In this document: piece by piece, positions 8,379-17,519 of the stretch
How positions within the stretch are numbered: position 1 is the stretch's first letter
Layout of the letters: every line of letters starts with the position of its first letter
Origin: Bacteroidia bacterium
GTDB lineage: Bacteria > Bacteroidota > Bacteroidia > CAIKAF01
Length of the DNA stretch: 50,349 nt
Direction: 5' to 3'
Assembly (NCBI GenBank): GCA_016742095.1
Contig: JACVCJ010000026.1
Coordinates: 1-50,349, forward strand
The notes under the pieces: generated by a model
Seen by the model: only the letters and a program-made list of their open reading frames with translations
What the model was told of the DNA's origin: nothing
The model's database searches: none
Program-made: the position numbers and the translations under genes

Positions 8379-9221
8379 TCAGAGAGAAGCAAGTACCTGT
8401 TCAGAATACTCCCACAGCCTGCGCGCCAGTTCCGGGTTTTCAGAATCGGGCAGGGGAGCTTTTTCCAGGGATTCATCAAAATACCGGCCGCTTACTTTAT
8501 CGAGTGTATCCGAAGATGCCAGGAATACACTGGTTTCAGCGCCCTTTTCCTCGCTGATCCCGGAAAGCAGGGCAAAGGTATTCCATGCCGCACCTATAAA
8601 GGCATTGGTATTTTTGGTGCCGATCTTGGTACGCACCTTACCGGGATGCAGGCAATTGGCCGTAAGCTGTTCCGGACTGTAACGCCGTGCCAGTTCTTTG
8701 GTGAACAGTACGTTCATCAGTTTGGTCTTTTCATAGGCAGAGAGCACAAAATAATCTTTCTCCCCCTGCAGGTTGTCAAATTCTATTTTGCCTTTGTAAT
8801 GACTGCCGGAGCTGACATTCACCACGCGGGCAGGAGCTGACTGCAACAAAAGGGGCAGCAGTTCCTGCGTAAGCGTAAAATAAGCCATGTGGTTCAGGGC
8901 AAAGGTCTTTTCCAGTCCCTCCCGCGTAAGCTCTCTGCGGGCATGTACGCCCCCGGCATTATTGATGAGAACATCCAGCCGGGGCAGGGTTTCCCGGATG
9001 ATGCGGGCGGTTTCCCGGATGCTTTTCTGCAGGTACAGATCGCACAGGAAATACCCGTAACGGTTATCCGGATCTATCGTTCTGAGCGCCTCCAGCGTAT
9101 CCCGGCAGGCCTGTTCACTGCGCCCGATAATGTATACATCAAAGCCTTTGGCAGCCAGTTTTTCTGCCGTTTTACGACCGATCCCGGAAGTGGCCCCGGT
9201 AATCAACACAATTTTTTTCAT
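8379..9221 (-). CDS. SDR-family oxidoreductase, retinol-dehydrogenase-like
   Basis: A 280-aa classical short-chain dehydrogenase. TGATSGIG at residues 8-15 binds the dinucleotide, NNAG is at 87-90, and the catalytic set is Ser138/Ser140 (NVSSGS), Tyr163 and Lys167 (YEKTK). GRSEQ after the second strand suggests NADP(H) preference. The overall look (HPGKVRTKIGTKNTN, C-terminal ASSDTLDKVSGRYF) fits the retinol dehydrogenase/WWOX-like branch. Start ATG 9221 puts the Rossmann motif at the usual distance. Divergent from the next gene. Substrate unknown. Confidence 0.88.
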   Translation of the reverse strand: MKKIVLITGATSGIGRKTAEKLAAKGFDVYIIGRSEQACRDTLEALRTIDPDNRYGYFLCDLYLQKSIRETARIIRETLPRLDVLINNAGGVHARRELTREGLEKTFALNHMAYFTLTQELLPLLLQSAPARVVNVSSGSHYKGKIEFDNLQGEKDYFVLSAYEKTKLMNVLFTKELARRYSPEQLTANCLHPGKVRTKIGTKNTNAFIGAAWNTFALLSGISEEKGAETSVFLASSDTLDKVSGRYFDESLEKAPLPDSENPELARRLWEYSEQVLASL

Positions 9222-9251
9222 AGGGTAAATTACAGGATGAAGGTATAATCC

Positions 9252-9284
9252 TTTTGGTAAAAAGCAAAAGCCCGTGTACTTTTG
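9252..9284 (+). promoter_or_regulatory. Promoter with apparently leaderless start
   Basis: TTTTG (9252-9256), a 20-nt spacer and TACTTTTG (9277-9284). The ATG of the downstream gene at 9288 begins only 3 nt after the -7 box, which is where transcription itself is expected to start. The mRNA is therefore probably leaderless, and this favours ATG 9288 over the in-frame TTG 9282 inside the promoter. Confidence 0.65.
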
Positions 9285-9287
9285 TAT

Positions 9288-10157
9288 ATGCGAGTAGCGA
9301 TCATTGGAGCGTCCGGCCTGGTTGGCGGAAACTGTCTGCAGGTATTCAGCAGAAAAGGCTGGCCCTGCCTGGGTACCCATTTTGGTTTTGCCACAGAGCA
9401 GACCGTCTATTACAATACCCTGGAACCGGATCATGCACAGAATCCCGACTGGGACAGTTTTGCTCCCGAAGTGATCGTGAACTGCGGAGCCCTTACCCAT
9501 GTAGATCACTGCGAACAGCACCCGGACGAGAGCTTTGAAAAAACCGTGCAGAGCAACCGGAACATACTGAAACTGGCCCGCAAATACGGTGCACGCGTTG
9601 TGTATATTTCCACGGATTACGTTTTTGACGGAGAAAACGGCCCCTATACCGAAGATGCCCCCCAGAACCCGCTGAGCGTATACGGCCTGCACAAACAGAC
9701 CGCCGAGCGGGAAACCCTCGAAAGCGGGCTGCAGGCCCTGGTACTGCGTATCACCAATGTATACGGCGACGAGATCCGGGGGAAGAACTTTGTAGCCCGG
9801 CTGCTGAACCAGCTGAACGAAGGCAGGGCGCCCGAACTGGTACTGCCCGCAGATCAGTATGCCACACCCGTGAATGCCGCCGATCTGGCACAGGCCCTGT
9901 ACCTGCTGCTGAAGGACGGAAAGACCGGGGTGTATCACATTGCGTCCACCGACTGGCTCAACCGCGTGCAGCTGGCCCTGAAGGTACTCTCGTTTTTCCC
10001 GGAAATGCCATACACCCTCAGGGCCATGCGTACTGCCGATATGCAACAGCCGGCAAAAAGGCCCCTGTTCGGCGGACTGATCGCGCATAAATTTCTATCA
10101 GAATACCCGGAATTCCGGTTTTCAGGTGTGGATATGTATCTTTTGTCTAAAATCTAA
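9288..10157 (+). CDS. RmlD-like NAD(P)-dependent sugar-nucleotide reductase family protein
   Basis: A 289-aa extended-SDR protein. VAIIGASGLVGGNCLQ is the Rossmann motif, NCGALTHVDHCE is the usual VNAAAYTxVDxAE segment, VYISTDYVFDG carries the catalytic Ser/Thr and Asp of the family, and VYGLHK holds the YxxxK pair. This matches dTDP-4-dehydrorhamnose reductase (RmlD) and MAT2B-like relatives. No other rhamnose genes are nearby, so a dTDP-rhamnose role is not supported by context. Start ATG 9288 is set by the promoter immediately upstream. Confidence 0.82.
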   Translation: MRVAIIGASGLVGGNCLQVFSRKGWPCLGTHFGFATEQTVYYNTLEPDHAQNPDWDSFAPEVIVNCGALTHVDHCEQHPDESFEKTVQSNRNILKLARKYGARVVYISTDYVFDGENGPYTEDAPQNPLSVYGLHKQTAERETLESGLQALVLRITNVYGDEIRGKNFVARLLNQLNEGRAPELVLPADQYATPVNAADLAQALYLLLKDGKTGVYHIASTDWLNRVQLALKVLSFFPEMPYTLRAMRTADMQQPAKRPLFGGLIAHKFLSEYPEFRFSGVDMYLLSKI

Positions 10158-10216
10158 AGGCGTATATGAAAAGGAGAGGTACCTTTGTAGTCTGATCTTA
10201 GATTCATAAGACGTAC

Positions 10217-11437
10217 ATGAGACATTTTCTTGCTCCTATCATATTTATTTCGCTCCTGTTATTTTCGGAGTATTTTGCATTTCGCGGCTTTCGGCTGCTC
10301 TTCGGTGAACGGGGTTCCCGTGTTTTTACCTGGGCCTGGTGGCTCTTTTTCGCTTTCGAAATACTGCTGTTCATCATAAGCCGGTCCTGGGAAAACAACG
10401 CACGCAACCTGGTCCTGAATTTTATCATGATCCTGTTCGTGGTAAAACTGATCGCCGGCCTTACCGTTTTTATCGGGGATATCGTGGTCTGGGTGCGCAC
10501 CCTGGCAGATGCACAGGCCAGCGCACAAGCGAAGGACAGTGTTTCACTTTCGCGCCGCAATTTTGTGGGCAAACTCGCCCTGGGCATATCCGCAGTACCC
10601 CTGCTCAGTATGACCTACGGGATCGTGCGCACCGCCTTCGACTTTAAACTGCACCGCGAAACCCTGCGTTTCCCCAATTTCCCGGCAGCCTTCAACGGAC
10701 TCAAGATCATACAGATCTCCGATATACATACCGGCAGCCTGGTGAACACTCATCAGCTGGAAAAGGCCGTAGAACTGATCCTGGATGAAAAACCGGACCT
10801 CATTGTATTTACGGGCGATATTGTAAACAACCGTACCGACGAGGCCTGGCCCTATGCGCATGTGCTGAGACGGCTGAAAGCTCCGCTGGGCGTATATTCC
10901 ACACTGGGCAACCACGACTACGGCGATTATGAGACCTGGTCTGACGCCGCCAGCAAGAACAGGAACATGGAAGATATGTACCGCCTGCACCGTGAACTGG
11001 GCTGGAACCTGATGCTGAACCAGGCGCGGACCTTTGAACGCAACGGCGAAAAATGGTCGCTGCTCGGGATCGAGAACTGGGGCGCCAACCTGAATTTTCC
11101 GAAATACGGCAAACTGCCGATCGCCCTGGAACAGGCCGGAGACGCACCGTTTAAAATACTGCTCTCACACGACCCGTCGCACTGGAATGCCGAAGTGAAC
11201 GAAGAAAAAACAGATATAGACCTGACCCTGGCCGGTCATACACACGGGTTCCAGTTCGGAGTGGAGATCCCCGGCCTCAAATGGAGCCCCTCTCAATACA
11301 TATACCCGCAGTGGGCCGGTCTGTACAGGAAGGGAAAACAACTGCTGTACGTGAACCGCGGCCTGGGTTGCCTGGGCTATATGGGGCGTATTGGTATACG
11401 TCCGGAGATAACCGTACTGGAATTTTTCAAGTCGTAA
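10217..11437 (+). CDS. Membrane-anchored calcineurin-like metallophosphoesterase
   Basis: A 406-aa protein. Three hydrophobic helices fill the first ~100 residues (FLAPIIFISLLLFSEYF, WWLFFAFEILLFIIS, FIMILFVVKLIAGLTVFIGD). The catalytic domain has the di-metal motifs in order: QISDIHTGS, VFTGDIVNN, LGNHDYG, LLSHDP and GHTHGFQ. This layout is that of the YkuE-like phosphoesterases, some of which act on UDP-linked lipid A precursors or phospholipids. A TACCTTTG box is at 10180-10187. Probably anchored in the inner membrane with the domain facing the periplasm, though orientation is inferred. Confidence 0.9.
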   Translation: MRHFLAPIIFISLLLFSEYFAFRGFRLLFGERGSRVFTWAWWLFFAFEILLFIISRSWENNARNLVLNFIMILFVVKLIAGLTVFIGDIVVWVRTLADAQASAQAKDSVSLSRRNFVGKLALGISAVPLLSMTYGIVRTAFDFKLHRETLRFPNFPAAFNGLKIIQISDIHTGSLVNTHQLEKAVELILDEKPDLIVFTGDIVNNRTDEAWPYAHVLRRLKAPLGVYSTLGNHDYGDYETWSDAASKNRNMEDMYRLHRELGWNLMLNQARTFERNGEKWSLLGIENWGANLNFPKYGKLPIALEQAGDAPFKILLSHDPSHWNAEVNEEKTDIDLTLAGHTHGFQFGVEIPGLKWSPSQYIYPQWAGLYRKGKQLLYVNRGLGCLGYMGRIGIRPEITVLEFFKS

Positions 11438-11506
11438 AACACGCTCTTCCCCTTGCAGGACGCAGGTTTTTGCCTTACATTTACCCATCCACCAAATACT
11501 GCGTTT

Positions 11507-11863
11507 ATGAACCCGACCTGCCTCGAATGCTCAGGTCCCCTGTTGGGCCGGGCAGATAAAAAATTCTGTGACGATCAGTGCCGTACGGCCTATCATAACA
11601 AACAAAACAAGTATACCAGCCGCCTGGTGCGGAACATAAACCGTCAGCTGATCCGCAACCGCCGCATCCTGGAAGAACTCTGGCAAAAACACCCGCAGCA
11701 GAAAGTTCCCCTGAGCGTGCTGTACGAGACGGGCTACGACTTCCGTTACAGTACACACACCCGCTGCCTGGAGCCGGGACAGGAATACGTTTTCTGTTAC
11801 GACCTGGGCCTGGCCCCGCTGGAAAACGAACAGGCCTTCCTGCTGAAAAAAGACCCGGGATGA
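11507..11863 (+). CDS. Small zinc-ribbon protein
   Basis: A 118-aa protein. CLECSGPLLGRADKKFCDDQCRTAYHNK has a CxxC-x11-CxxxC pattern, a treble-clef/zinc-ribbon of the type seen in DUF2116-like proteins, followed by a basic helix (RLVRNINRQLIRNRRILEEL). The rest is unknown. A TTG-N20-TACATTTA promoter (11453-11483) precedes the chosen ATG 11507; longer in-frame starts would begin inside that promoter. May bind RNA or DNA, unproven. Confidence 0.7.
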   Translation: MNPTCLECSGPLLGRADKKFCDDQCRTAYHNKQNKYTSRLVRNINRQLIRNRRILEELWQKHPQQKVPLSVLYETGYDFRYSTHTRCLEPGQEYVFCYDLGLAPLENEQAFLLKKDPG

Positions 11864-12038
11864 GCTGTTAGAAGCCGTGCAGAACGTTAAATAAAAAAGT
11901 CGGCCGCAAAATAAGAAAGTCCGGCAGACGCAGTACATCTTATTCCGTAAGAACCTTTGCATTACATCATTTCCCGGGGATCGGCAGCCCCTGGCCGGTT
12001 GAGCGGGGTAGCACCACTTCCGAAAAAGCCTGTATCTT

Positions 12039-12803
12039 GTGTCCGTGATACTGAATACCGTAATCGTTGACGATGAAGAAAGCGGGGCCAATGTACTGCG
12101 CCTGCTCTGTGCATCTTACTTCCCGCAGATCCATGTACAGAAAGTCTGCCTGGACATACAGTCTGCCGAAGAAGCCATCCGCAGCCTGAAGCCCGACCTG
12201 GTTTTCCTGGATATACAAATGCCCGGCGGCACCGGGTTCGATCTGCTCGAAAAGATCGATAACATCGACTTTGCCATTATTTTCGTAACCGCTTACGACC
12301 ATTATGCCCTGCGTGCCCTGAAACGCAGCGCGGCCGATTACCTGCTGAAACCCGTAAGCAAGAACGATCTGGCACTCGCTATCCAGAAAGGAGAGCAGAT
12401 GCTGAAACTCATCCGTTCGGCGCTGCCCGGCATGCAGAACGATCTGCTGCTGCAGCGTAAGATCAATACCGAAACCCTGATCATCAACAAATACAAAAAA
12501 GAATTCATCGACTTTAAAGATATTATCTGCGTAGAGGCCGATTCCAACTATTCCATCGTACACGGCACCCAGAACCGTAAATTCGTGATCAGCAAGACCC
12601 TGAAAGAGATCGACGAACTGCTCTGTGACGAACTGCACGATTTTTTGCGAATCCATAAATCATTCATTATCAATACGCACCAGATAATTTCTCAAAAAAA
12701 TGTGAACGAAAGCTTCCGTATAACACTCAGCAATCACATGACAGTGGAAGTATCCAAACGCAAAAAAACAGAGATCCGTTATATTTTATCATCGGCACGC
12801 TAA
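12039..12803 (+). CDS. LytTR-type response regulator
   Basis: A 254-aa two-domain protein. The receiver domain has the acidic pair D11-D12, phosphoacceptor D58 (VFLDIQMPGG), the Thr in FVTAYD and the Lys of LLKPVS. From about residue 148 the LytTR DNA-binding domain begins (KKEFIDFKDIICVEADSNYS, RIHKSFIINTHQI). The start is GTG 12039 or GTG 12045; there is no ATG. It is followed 39 nt later by its sensor kinase, the common Bacteroidota LytS/LytR-like pair. LytTR regulators bind pairs of ~9-bp imperfect repeats. Confidence 0.92.
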   Translation: MSVILNTVIVDDEESGANVLRLLCASYFPQIHVQKVCLDIQSAEEAIRSLKPDLVFLDIQMPGGTGFDLLEKIDNIDFAIIFVTAYDHYALRALKRSAADYLLKPVSKNDLALAIQKGEQMLKLIRSALPGMQNDLLLQRKINTETLIINKYKKEFIDFKDIICVEADSNYSIVHGTQNRKFVISKTLKEIDELLCDELHDFLRIHKSFIINTHQIISQKNVNESFRITLSNHMTVEVSKRKKTEIRYILSSAR

Positions 12804-12842
12804 GCGGGTCTAAAATGATATATTTATGGCCTGTTTCGGGCT

Positions 12843-15746
12843 ATGATCGTACGCATACTTAGTTTTTTACTTCTCTTCCTCATCTGCGGACAGCTTCCTG
12901 CACAGGCTGACAGATCCTTTAACCCGGCATTCGAACATTTTATCGGGGACAGGGAATTGCCTACCAATGAACTGTATGCCATTGAAGAAGATGAAAAAGG
13001 CAACAAATGGATCGCTTCCGACGCAGGTCTCATACGCATCACAGGTAAAGAAGTAAAGGTCTTTACACAGGAAGACGGTCTTCCGCAGACCGCAATCTAC
13101 AAGCTGTTCAGGAAGGGCAACCGCATCTGGGGCACTGCCGCCCTGGGCACCTTTTTTTATGTGGAAAATGACAGGATACACTTCCCGGACTCCCTGTACA
13201 ACAGCATCCGGCGTACGGACATTCACCTGGATATTATCCTGGGCATTATATTTGGGGACGACGGTTCCCTGTATCTCAGCTATGAATTTTCCAACAACAT
13301 ACTGCACATTTCTCCGACGCTCGACCGGTTTGAATGGTTGCCCGGCTTCAGCACAAACGCATTATACCTCAATATTGCCCCGGATAATGGCAGCTTATGC
13401 TACGGAATGGGAGTAAAACCCTCTGAATGTAAGGTTTTTCATGTAGACGAGCAGGGAAAAAGATACGATCTGCCCTGTCCGCTCAAAAATATTCCGTACG
13501 GGCGGTTCATAAGCGTCTATAAAAACGGGCGCTTCTGCTTTTCGCTAGGGCCATACCTGTTCGTATACGAAAACGGGCAAAAAATTGCAGAACACAGGCT
13601 GCCGGACAGGATACTTTCCCTGTATATAAGCGGAGACCAGGTCTTTGCCGGTACCATTAACCGGGGACTGTTCCTGCTGGATAAACAGAACCGGCTGCAT
13701 CACCTGAACACGACATCGCTGAGCATAACGCGTATCCTGATCGACAGGGAAGGAGCCCTCTGGTTTACAACCCTGGAAGAGGGACTTTTCGTATGTAAAA
13801 ACACCGCAGTGAACGTTTTATATAACGGCAGCCAGAAAATTACGAACCTGGTTGAAAACCAGGGCTCCGTAAAATACATACTGGGACGTAAAAAAGTATA
13901 CAATGCCGACGGAAGCCCGTATCTGACGCCTATCCATACGAAAGGGGATACCGTTTTACGAAATGCGGAGATCAGTATCCTGGACCTCGTCTTTCCCCCG
14001 GAAAAAGAACCTGCCAGGGAAATATTGCTGACGGATTTCGGCATTTACAGGCGCAGCCGTGCAAAAGATGTGTTCCGGGCACAGGATCCCATCCGCAGTT
14101 ATTACCGCAGAGCCGTTTTCTGCGACCACGGGGCATTTTTCACCTTCGGTTACGGGCTGTATTATTGTCCCTATGGACAACTTTCCGGTAATGCCGTTGT
14201 GCTGCCCGACTATCTCCGCGGCCTGAACGTATACCGGCGCCATATGGTACTGGCCGGCACAGAACATCAGGGAGTGGCCCTGGTATGGATAAAGAACGGT
14301 AAGGTACAATACCGCCTTACAGGGCCTGAACTGCGTATAAACGAAGTACTTCCGGTCGGGAACGATTCCTTTGCCATTGCCACCAACGAACGGGGACTGT
14401 ATATTGCCGATCTCGGGCGGAGGCAGATACGGAAGATCGACGGAACGCCGGCCGGGATATCCCAAATTAAAAAACGGGATAACAACCTGTATTTTGCGAC
14501 CAAGGAAGGCCTTTTTATATACGATCTTGCCCGGAAAGTGCTTTCGGGTTTCAATTCGCAGAACAGTTATCCGTTCAACGAAATACTCGATTTCGAGATC
14601 AGCGGCGATTCCATCTGGCTGGCCAGTCCGTCTTTCCTGCTGAAACAATCGCTTGCCAGCCTGCAGGAACCGTACAGGTACCCGGACATCTATATACAGT
14701 CGGTATTTATCGGTAAGAATGCGGTACAGGACTTCGCTGAGCTCGAAGAACTGGGTCATGACCAGAACGATATTCGTATACATATCGGGAACCCGTCTTA
14801 CCGTTATTACAGCATATCAAGGTATTGTTATACCCTGTATGACAGCAGGGGAAGGCTTGTACTCTCGGACACCTCGCGCAGCACGGAAATACGCCTGAAC
14901 CCGGCCCCCGGCAGCTACCGGGTTTCCCTATACGCAACCGATCAGCATTACCTTACATGCTCTGCGGCCGTGGAGCTGCTCATCCATATACGTCCGGCCT
15001 TTTACCAGACCTGGTGGTTTCGTATACTCATGGTCCTGCTTGTACTGGGGCTCATGTACATGGCCGTTCGTATATCTATACGTGTCATCCGGTCGCGGGA
15101 AGACAAAAAGCGGCAACTGATGCAGAAAGTGAACGAACTGGAGGCCATGGCCCTGCAGAGCCAGATGAATCCGCATTTCACCTTTAATGCCATCAACAGC
15201 ATACAGGATTACATTCTCCGTAACAAAAACGAGGAAGCCCACTATTTCCTGGCCGAATTTGCCAGGCTTATCCGCATGGTACTGGTGCATAACCGTCAGA
15301 AAAAAGTACCTGTATCCGAAGAGATACGATTACTGCGTATATATATCGGACTGGAGGAACAGCGGATAAAGGACCGCCTGGACTTTAGAGTGGAATACGC
15401 TCCGGATCTTAGTCCCGAAAATGTCTATATTCCTTCCATGCTGCTGCAGCCGGTCGTGGAAAATGCCATCTGGCACGGACTCCGTTTCAAAGAGGGCGAA
15501 AAACGTATACTCATAAAAATATCCCTGAGCGGGGGCTATACGCATATATACATCAGCGATAACGGCGAAGGCCTGAAGAAATCGGCCTCGAAACACAACT
15601 CACAGGGCCTGCAGATCATCCGCGAACGTATTAAACTCCTGTACGTGGAGGATCCCGGTTTCGATTACTTCCGGATCGGCGAAAATCCCGGCGGGGAAGG
15701 AGTTACCGTACATATTATCCTGCCCGGAGACGATGATTTTGAATGA
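12843..15746 (+). CDS. Two-component-regulator propeller sensor histidine kinase (LytS type)
   Basis: A 967-aa membrane kinase. A signal peptide (LSFLLLFLICGQLPAQA) is followed by a periplasmic beta propeller of about 600 residues (repeats such as NKWIASDAGLIRIT, GALWFTTLEEGLFV), a YYY-type beta-sandwich, one membrane helix near 727-750 (FRILMVLLVLGLMYMAV) and a His_kinase domain. The phosphorylated His lies in QMNPHFTFNAINSIQ near residue 780; the ATP lid is ISDNGEGL. The propeller is thought to sense extracellular glycans or other polymers in related proteins. It forms a pair with the LytTR regulator just upstream. Confidence 0.93.
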   Translation: MIVRILSFLLLFLICGQLPAQADRSFNPAFEHFIGDRELPTNELYAIEEDEKGNKWIASDAGLIRITGKEVKVFTQEDGLPQTAIYKLFRKGNRIWGTAALGTFFYVENDRIHFPDSLYNSIRRTDIHLDIILGIIFGDDGSLYLSYEFSNNILHISPTLDRFEWLPGFSTNALYLNIAPDNGSLCYGMGVKPSECKVFHVDEQGKRYDLPCPLKNIPYGRFISVYKNGRFCFSLGPYLFVYENGQKIAEHRLPDRILSLYISGDQVFAGTINRGLFLLDKQNRLHHLNTTSLSITRILIDREGALWFTTLEEGLFVCKNTAVNVLYNGSQKITNLVENQGSVKYILGRKKVYNADGSPYLTPIHTKGDTVLRNAEISILDLVFPPEKEPAREILLTDFGIYRRSRAKDVFRAQDPIRSYYRRAVFCDHGAFFTFGYGLYYCPYGQLSGNAVVLPDYLRGLNVYRRHMVLAGTEHQGVALVWIKNGKVQYRLTGPELRINEVLPVGNDSFAIATNERGLYIADLGRRQIRKIDGTPAGISQIKKRDNNLYFATKEGLFIYDLARKVLSGFNSQNSYPFNEILDFEISGDSIWLASPSFLLKQSLASLQEPYRYPDIYIQSVFIGKNAVQDFAELEELGHDQNDIRIHIGNPSYRYYSISRYCYTLYDSRGRLVLSDTSRSTEIRLNPAPGSYRVSLYATDQHYLTCSAAVELLIHIRPAFYQTWWFRILMVLLVLGLMYMAVRISIRVIRSREDKKRQLMQKVNELEAMALQSQMNPHFTFNAINSIQDYILRNKNEEAHYFLAEFARLIRMVLVHNRQKKVPVSEEIRLLRIYIGLEEQRIKDRLDFRVEYAPDLSPENVYIPSMLLQPVVENAIWHGLRFKEGEKRILIKISLSGGYTHIYISDNGEGLKKSASKHNSQGLQIIRERIKLLYVEDPGFDYFRIGENPGGEGVTVHIILPGDDDFE

Positions 15747-15900
15747 CAAACGAAGCATATACGAAAACGCTGCAGCGCTGGCGGGCAAAGCGCGGCCGCT
15801 GATTATAAACAATACCCCGTGTGAAATCCGTTCTGAAAAACAATATCGCGCGCACTTTTTACGTATTTTTGAAATGCACGGCACATTATTACGTATATAC

Positions 15901-17007
15901 ATGAAACATTATATTTTTTCGGCCCTTTTTCTTCTTTCCGGCACATTTTACGGCAATGCCCAGAACAGTACCTATATCCTGTCTGATTTTTATGCCGATG
16001 ACCCGGAACTCGACCGCCGGACCGAGCAGGTATTCAGCGCACTCAGCGATACACAGCGGGTAGGGCAGATGATCGTACCCCCGGCCGGTGAACTGGGCCG
16101 TTCCGAAGCCGTACTGCTGCGCCTCGTGGCCGAAGGAAAAGTAGGTTCCGTCAATTACCTGCGGGGCACCCGCGAAGCACATCGGGAACTGATCCGCAAG
16201 GTGAACGAAACTGCCGCACAATATGAACAACTGCCCGTGTTACATGGTATGGACGCGGAACCCGGTCTGCTGAAAGGCCGTATCAAAGGCTCGGAACCCA
16301 TACCCGCCGCAGCCTCCATTAAAAGCCCCGAAGCCAACGAAGCCGTTGCTCGGGCCATCAATAAAGAACTGCTGGAACTGGGCATCCTGCATAACTATGC
16401 TCCCGTATCGGACCTGGGAACGGCCAATGCCGCCATTAAAAGCCGCAGTTACGGCAGCAGCATCGATTCGGTGATCCTCTTTAACCGGGGTTTTATCGCC
16501 GCCACCCAAGAAGCCGGCATCGTGGCCACCGCCAAGCATTTCCCGGGGCACGGACTGGTAACGGGCGATACGCATAAACGATCGGTATACATCGACGGTG
16601 AACTGAAAGAACTGGGCGTATACCCGCCGCTTATTAAACAGGGCCTGATCTCTGTACTGGTAGGACATATGACCATCATCAACAACGAAAAATACAGTAC
16701 CAACGGTCTGCCGGCCAGTCTTTCACGCAATATTGTAACCGGTCTGCTCCGCGAAGAGCTGGGTTTTAAAGGCATTATCGTTACCGATGCCCTCAATGCC
16801 ATGAAAGCCGTTACCATCATCGAAAATTCGGCCCTGAAGGCATCTATGGCCGGCTGCGATCTGCTTTGCATGCCCCTGGACGAAAACCAGGCCATTAACT
16901 CCATTCTGGATGAAATGAGCCGCAACGAAGCCTATAAGGACCAGGTATACACTTCTGTAAAAAAGATCATCCGCCTGAAGATCGTACTGGGACTGATAAA
17001 AATGTAG
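15901..17007 (+). CDS. Glycoside hydrolase family 3, NagZ-like beta-N-acetylhexosaminidase
   Basis: A 368-aa exported enzyme with signal peptide MKHYIFSALFLLSGTFYGNAQ. GLLKGRI, TAKHFPGHG followed by the GDTHKRS segment (the Asp-His dyad used as acid/base by NagZ-type GH3) and the nucleophile Asp in IIVTDALNAM are all present. NagZ removes N-acetylglucosamine from peptidoglycan or chitin fragments. The fold ends after the TIM barrel, as in NagZ. A TATTTTTG box (15864-15871) lies upstream. In-frame sequence before ATG 15901 overlaps the kinase gene and lacks a signal peptide, so it was not included. Confidence 0.88.
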   Translation: MKHYIFSALFLLSGTFYGNAQNSTYILSDFYADDPELDRRTEQVFSALSDTQRVGQMIVPPAGELGRSEAVLLRLVAEGKVGSVNYLRGTREAHRELIRKVNETAAQYEQLPVLHGMDAEPGLLKGRIKGSEPIPAAASIKSPEANEAVARAINKELLELGILHNYAPVSDLGTANAAIKSRSYGSSIDSVILFNRGFIAATQEAGIVATAKHFPGHGLVTGDTHKRSVYIDGELKELGVYPPLIKQGLISVLVGHMTIINNEKYSTNGLPASLSRNIVTGLLREELGFKGIIVTDALNAMKAVTIIENSALKASMAGCDLLCMPLDENQAINSILDEMSRNEAYKDQVYTSVKKIIRLKIVLGLIKM

Positions 17008-17040
17008 AAGCTGCCGTTATAAACGATAAGCCTAAAAAAA

Positions 17041-17057
17041 CGTATCTTTGAGATACG
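17041..17057 (+). promoter_or_regulatory. osmC promoter core inside an inverted repeat
   Basis: CGTATC-TTTGA-GATACG is a 6+5+6 inverted repeat, and the -7 box TATCTTTG (17043-17050) is embedded in it. A repressor bound here would block the promoter. The WYL regulator encoded just downstream is one candidate; that is inference. Confidence 0.55.
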
Positions 17058-17097
17058 GCCCGGCAGCACCATTTGTAAACAAAAAAACAACAGCAGT

Positions 17098-17508
17098 ATG
17101 AAAAACAATGCAAGCGCCGTATGGAACGGCAGCGGAAAAGAGGGTAGCGGTAAGCTCAGCACAAAAAGCAAGGTGCTCGACAATGTAACGTATTCGTACA
17201 AAAGTCGTTTCGAGGGCGATAACCATACCAATCCCGAAGAACTGATCGCCGCGGCACACTCGGGCTGTTTTGCCATGAAACTGTCCTTCCTGCTGGATGC
17301 GGCCGGTTTCAGCGACAAGACCCTGAACGTGAACTGCGAAGTGGATTTTGTGGCCGGCGTAGTAAAAAGTTCTACCATCAGTGTACGGGCCCGCGTACCG
17401 GGAATAAGCAATGAGACCTTCCAGGAACTGCTGCAGGACGCGGCTAAGAACTGCCCTATTTCCCAGTTGCTGAACACCGAAATTACCGCCGCCGGCAGCC
17501 TCGAATAA
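17098..17508 (+). CDS. OsmC-family thiol peroxidase
   Basis: A 136-aa protein. The two reactive cysteines are Cys57 (AAAHSGCFAM) and Cys119 (DAAKNCPISQLL), in the spacing used by OsmC to reduce organic hydroperoxides; the conserved NPEELIAAAHSGC segment is intact. Works as a domain-swapped dimer in the cytoplasm. The WYL regulator starts 11 nt after its stop, so they are cotranscribed, which suggests local control of a peroxide defence gene. Confidence 0.93.
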   Translation: MKNNASAVWNGSGKEGSGKLSTKSKVLDNVTYSYKSRFEGDNHTNPEELIAAAHSGCFAMKLSFLLDAAGFSDKTLNVNCEVDFVAGVVKSSTISVRARVPGISNETFQELLQDAAKNCPISQLLNTEITAAGSLE

Positions 17509-17519
17509 CCCCTGTATCT

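Noticed and set aside
8379-10088. A very long minus-strand frame extending the SDR protein upstream by ~290 codons
   Set aside because: The extra part overlaps the whole RmlD-like gene on the other strand, has no protein-like pattern, and the SDR Rossmann motif is correctly placed from ATG 9221.
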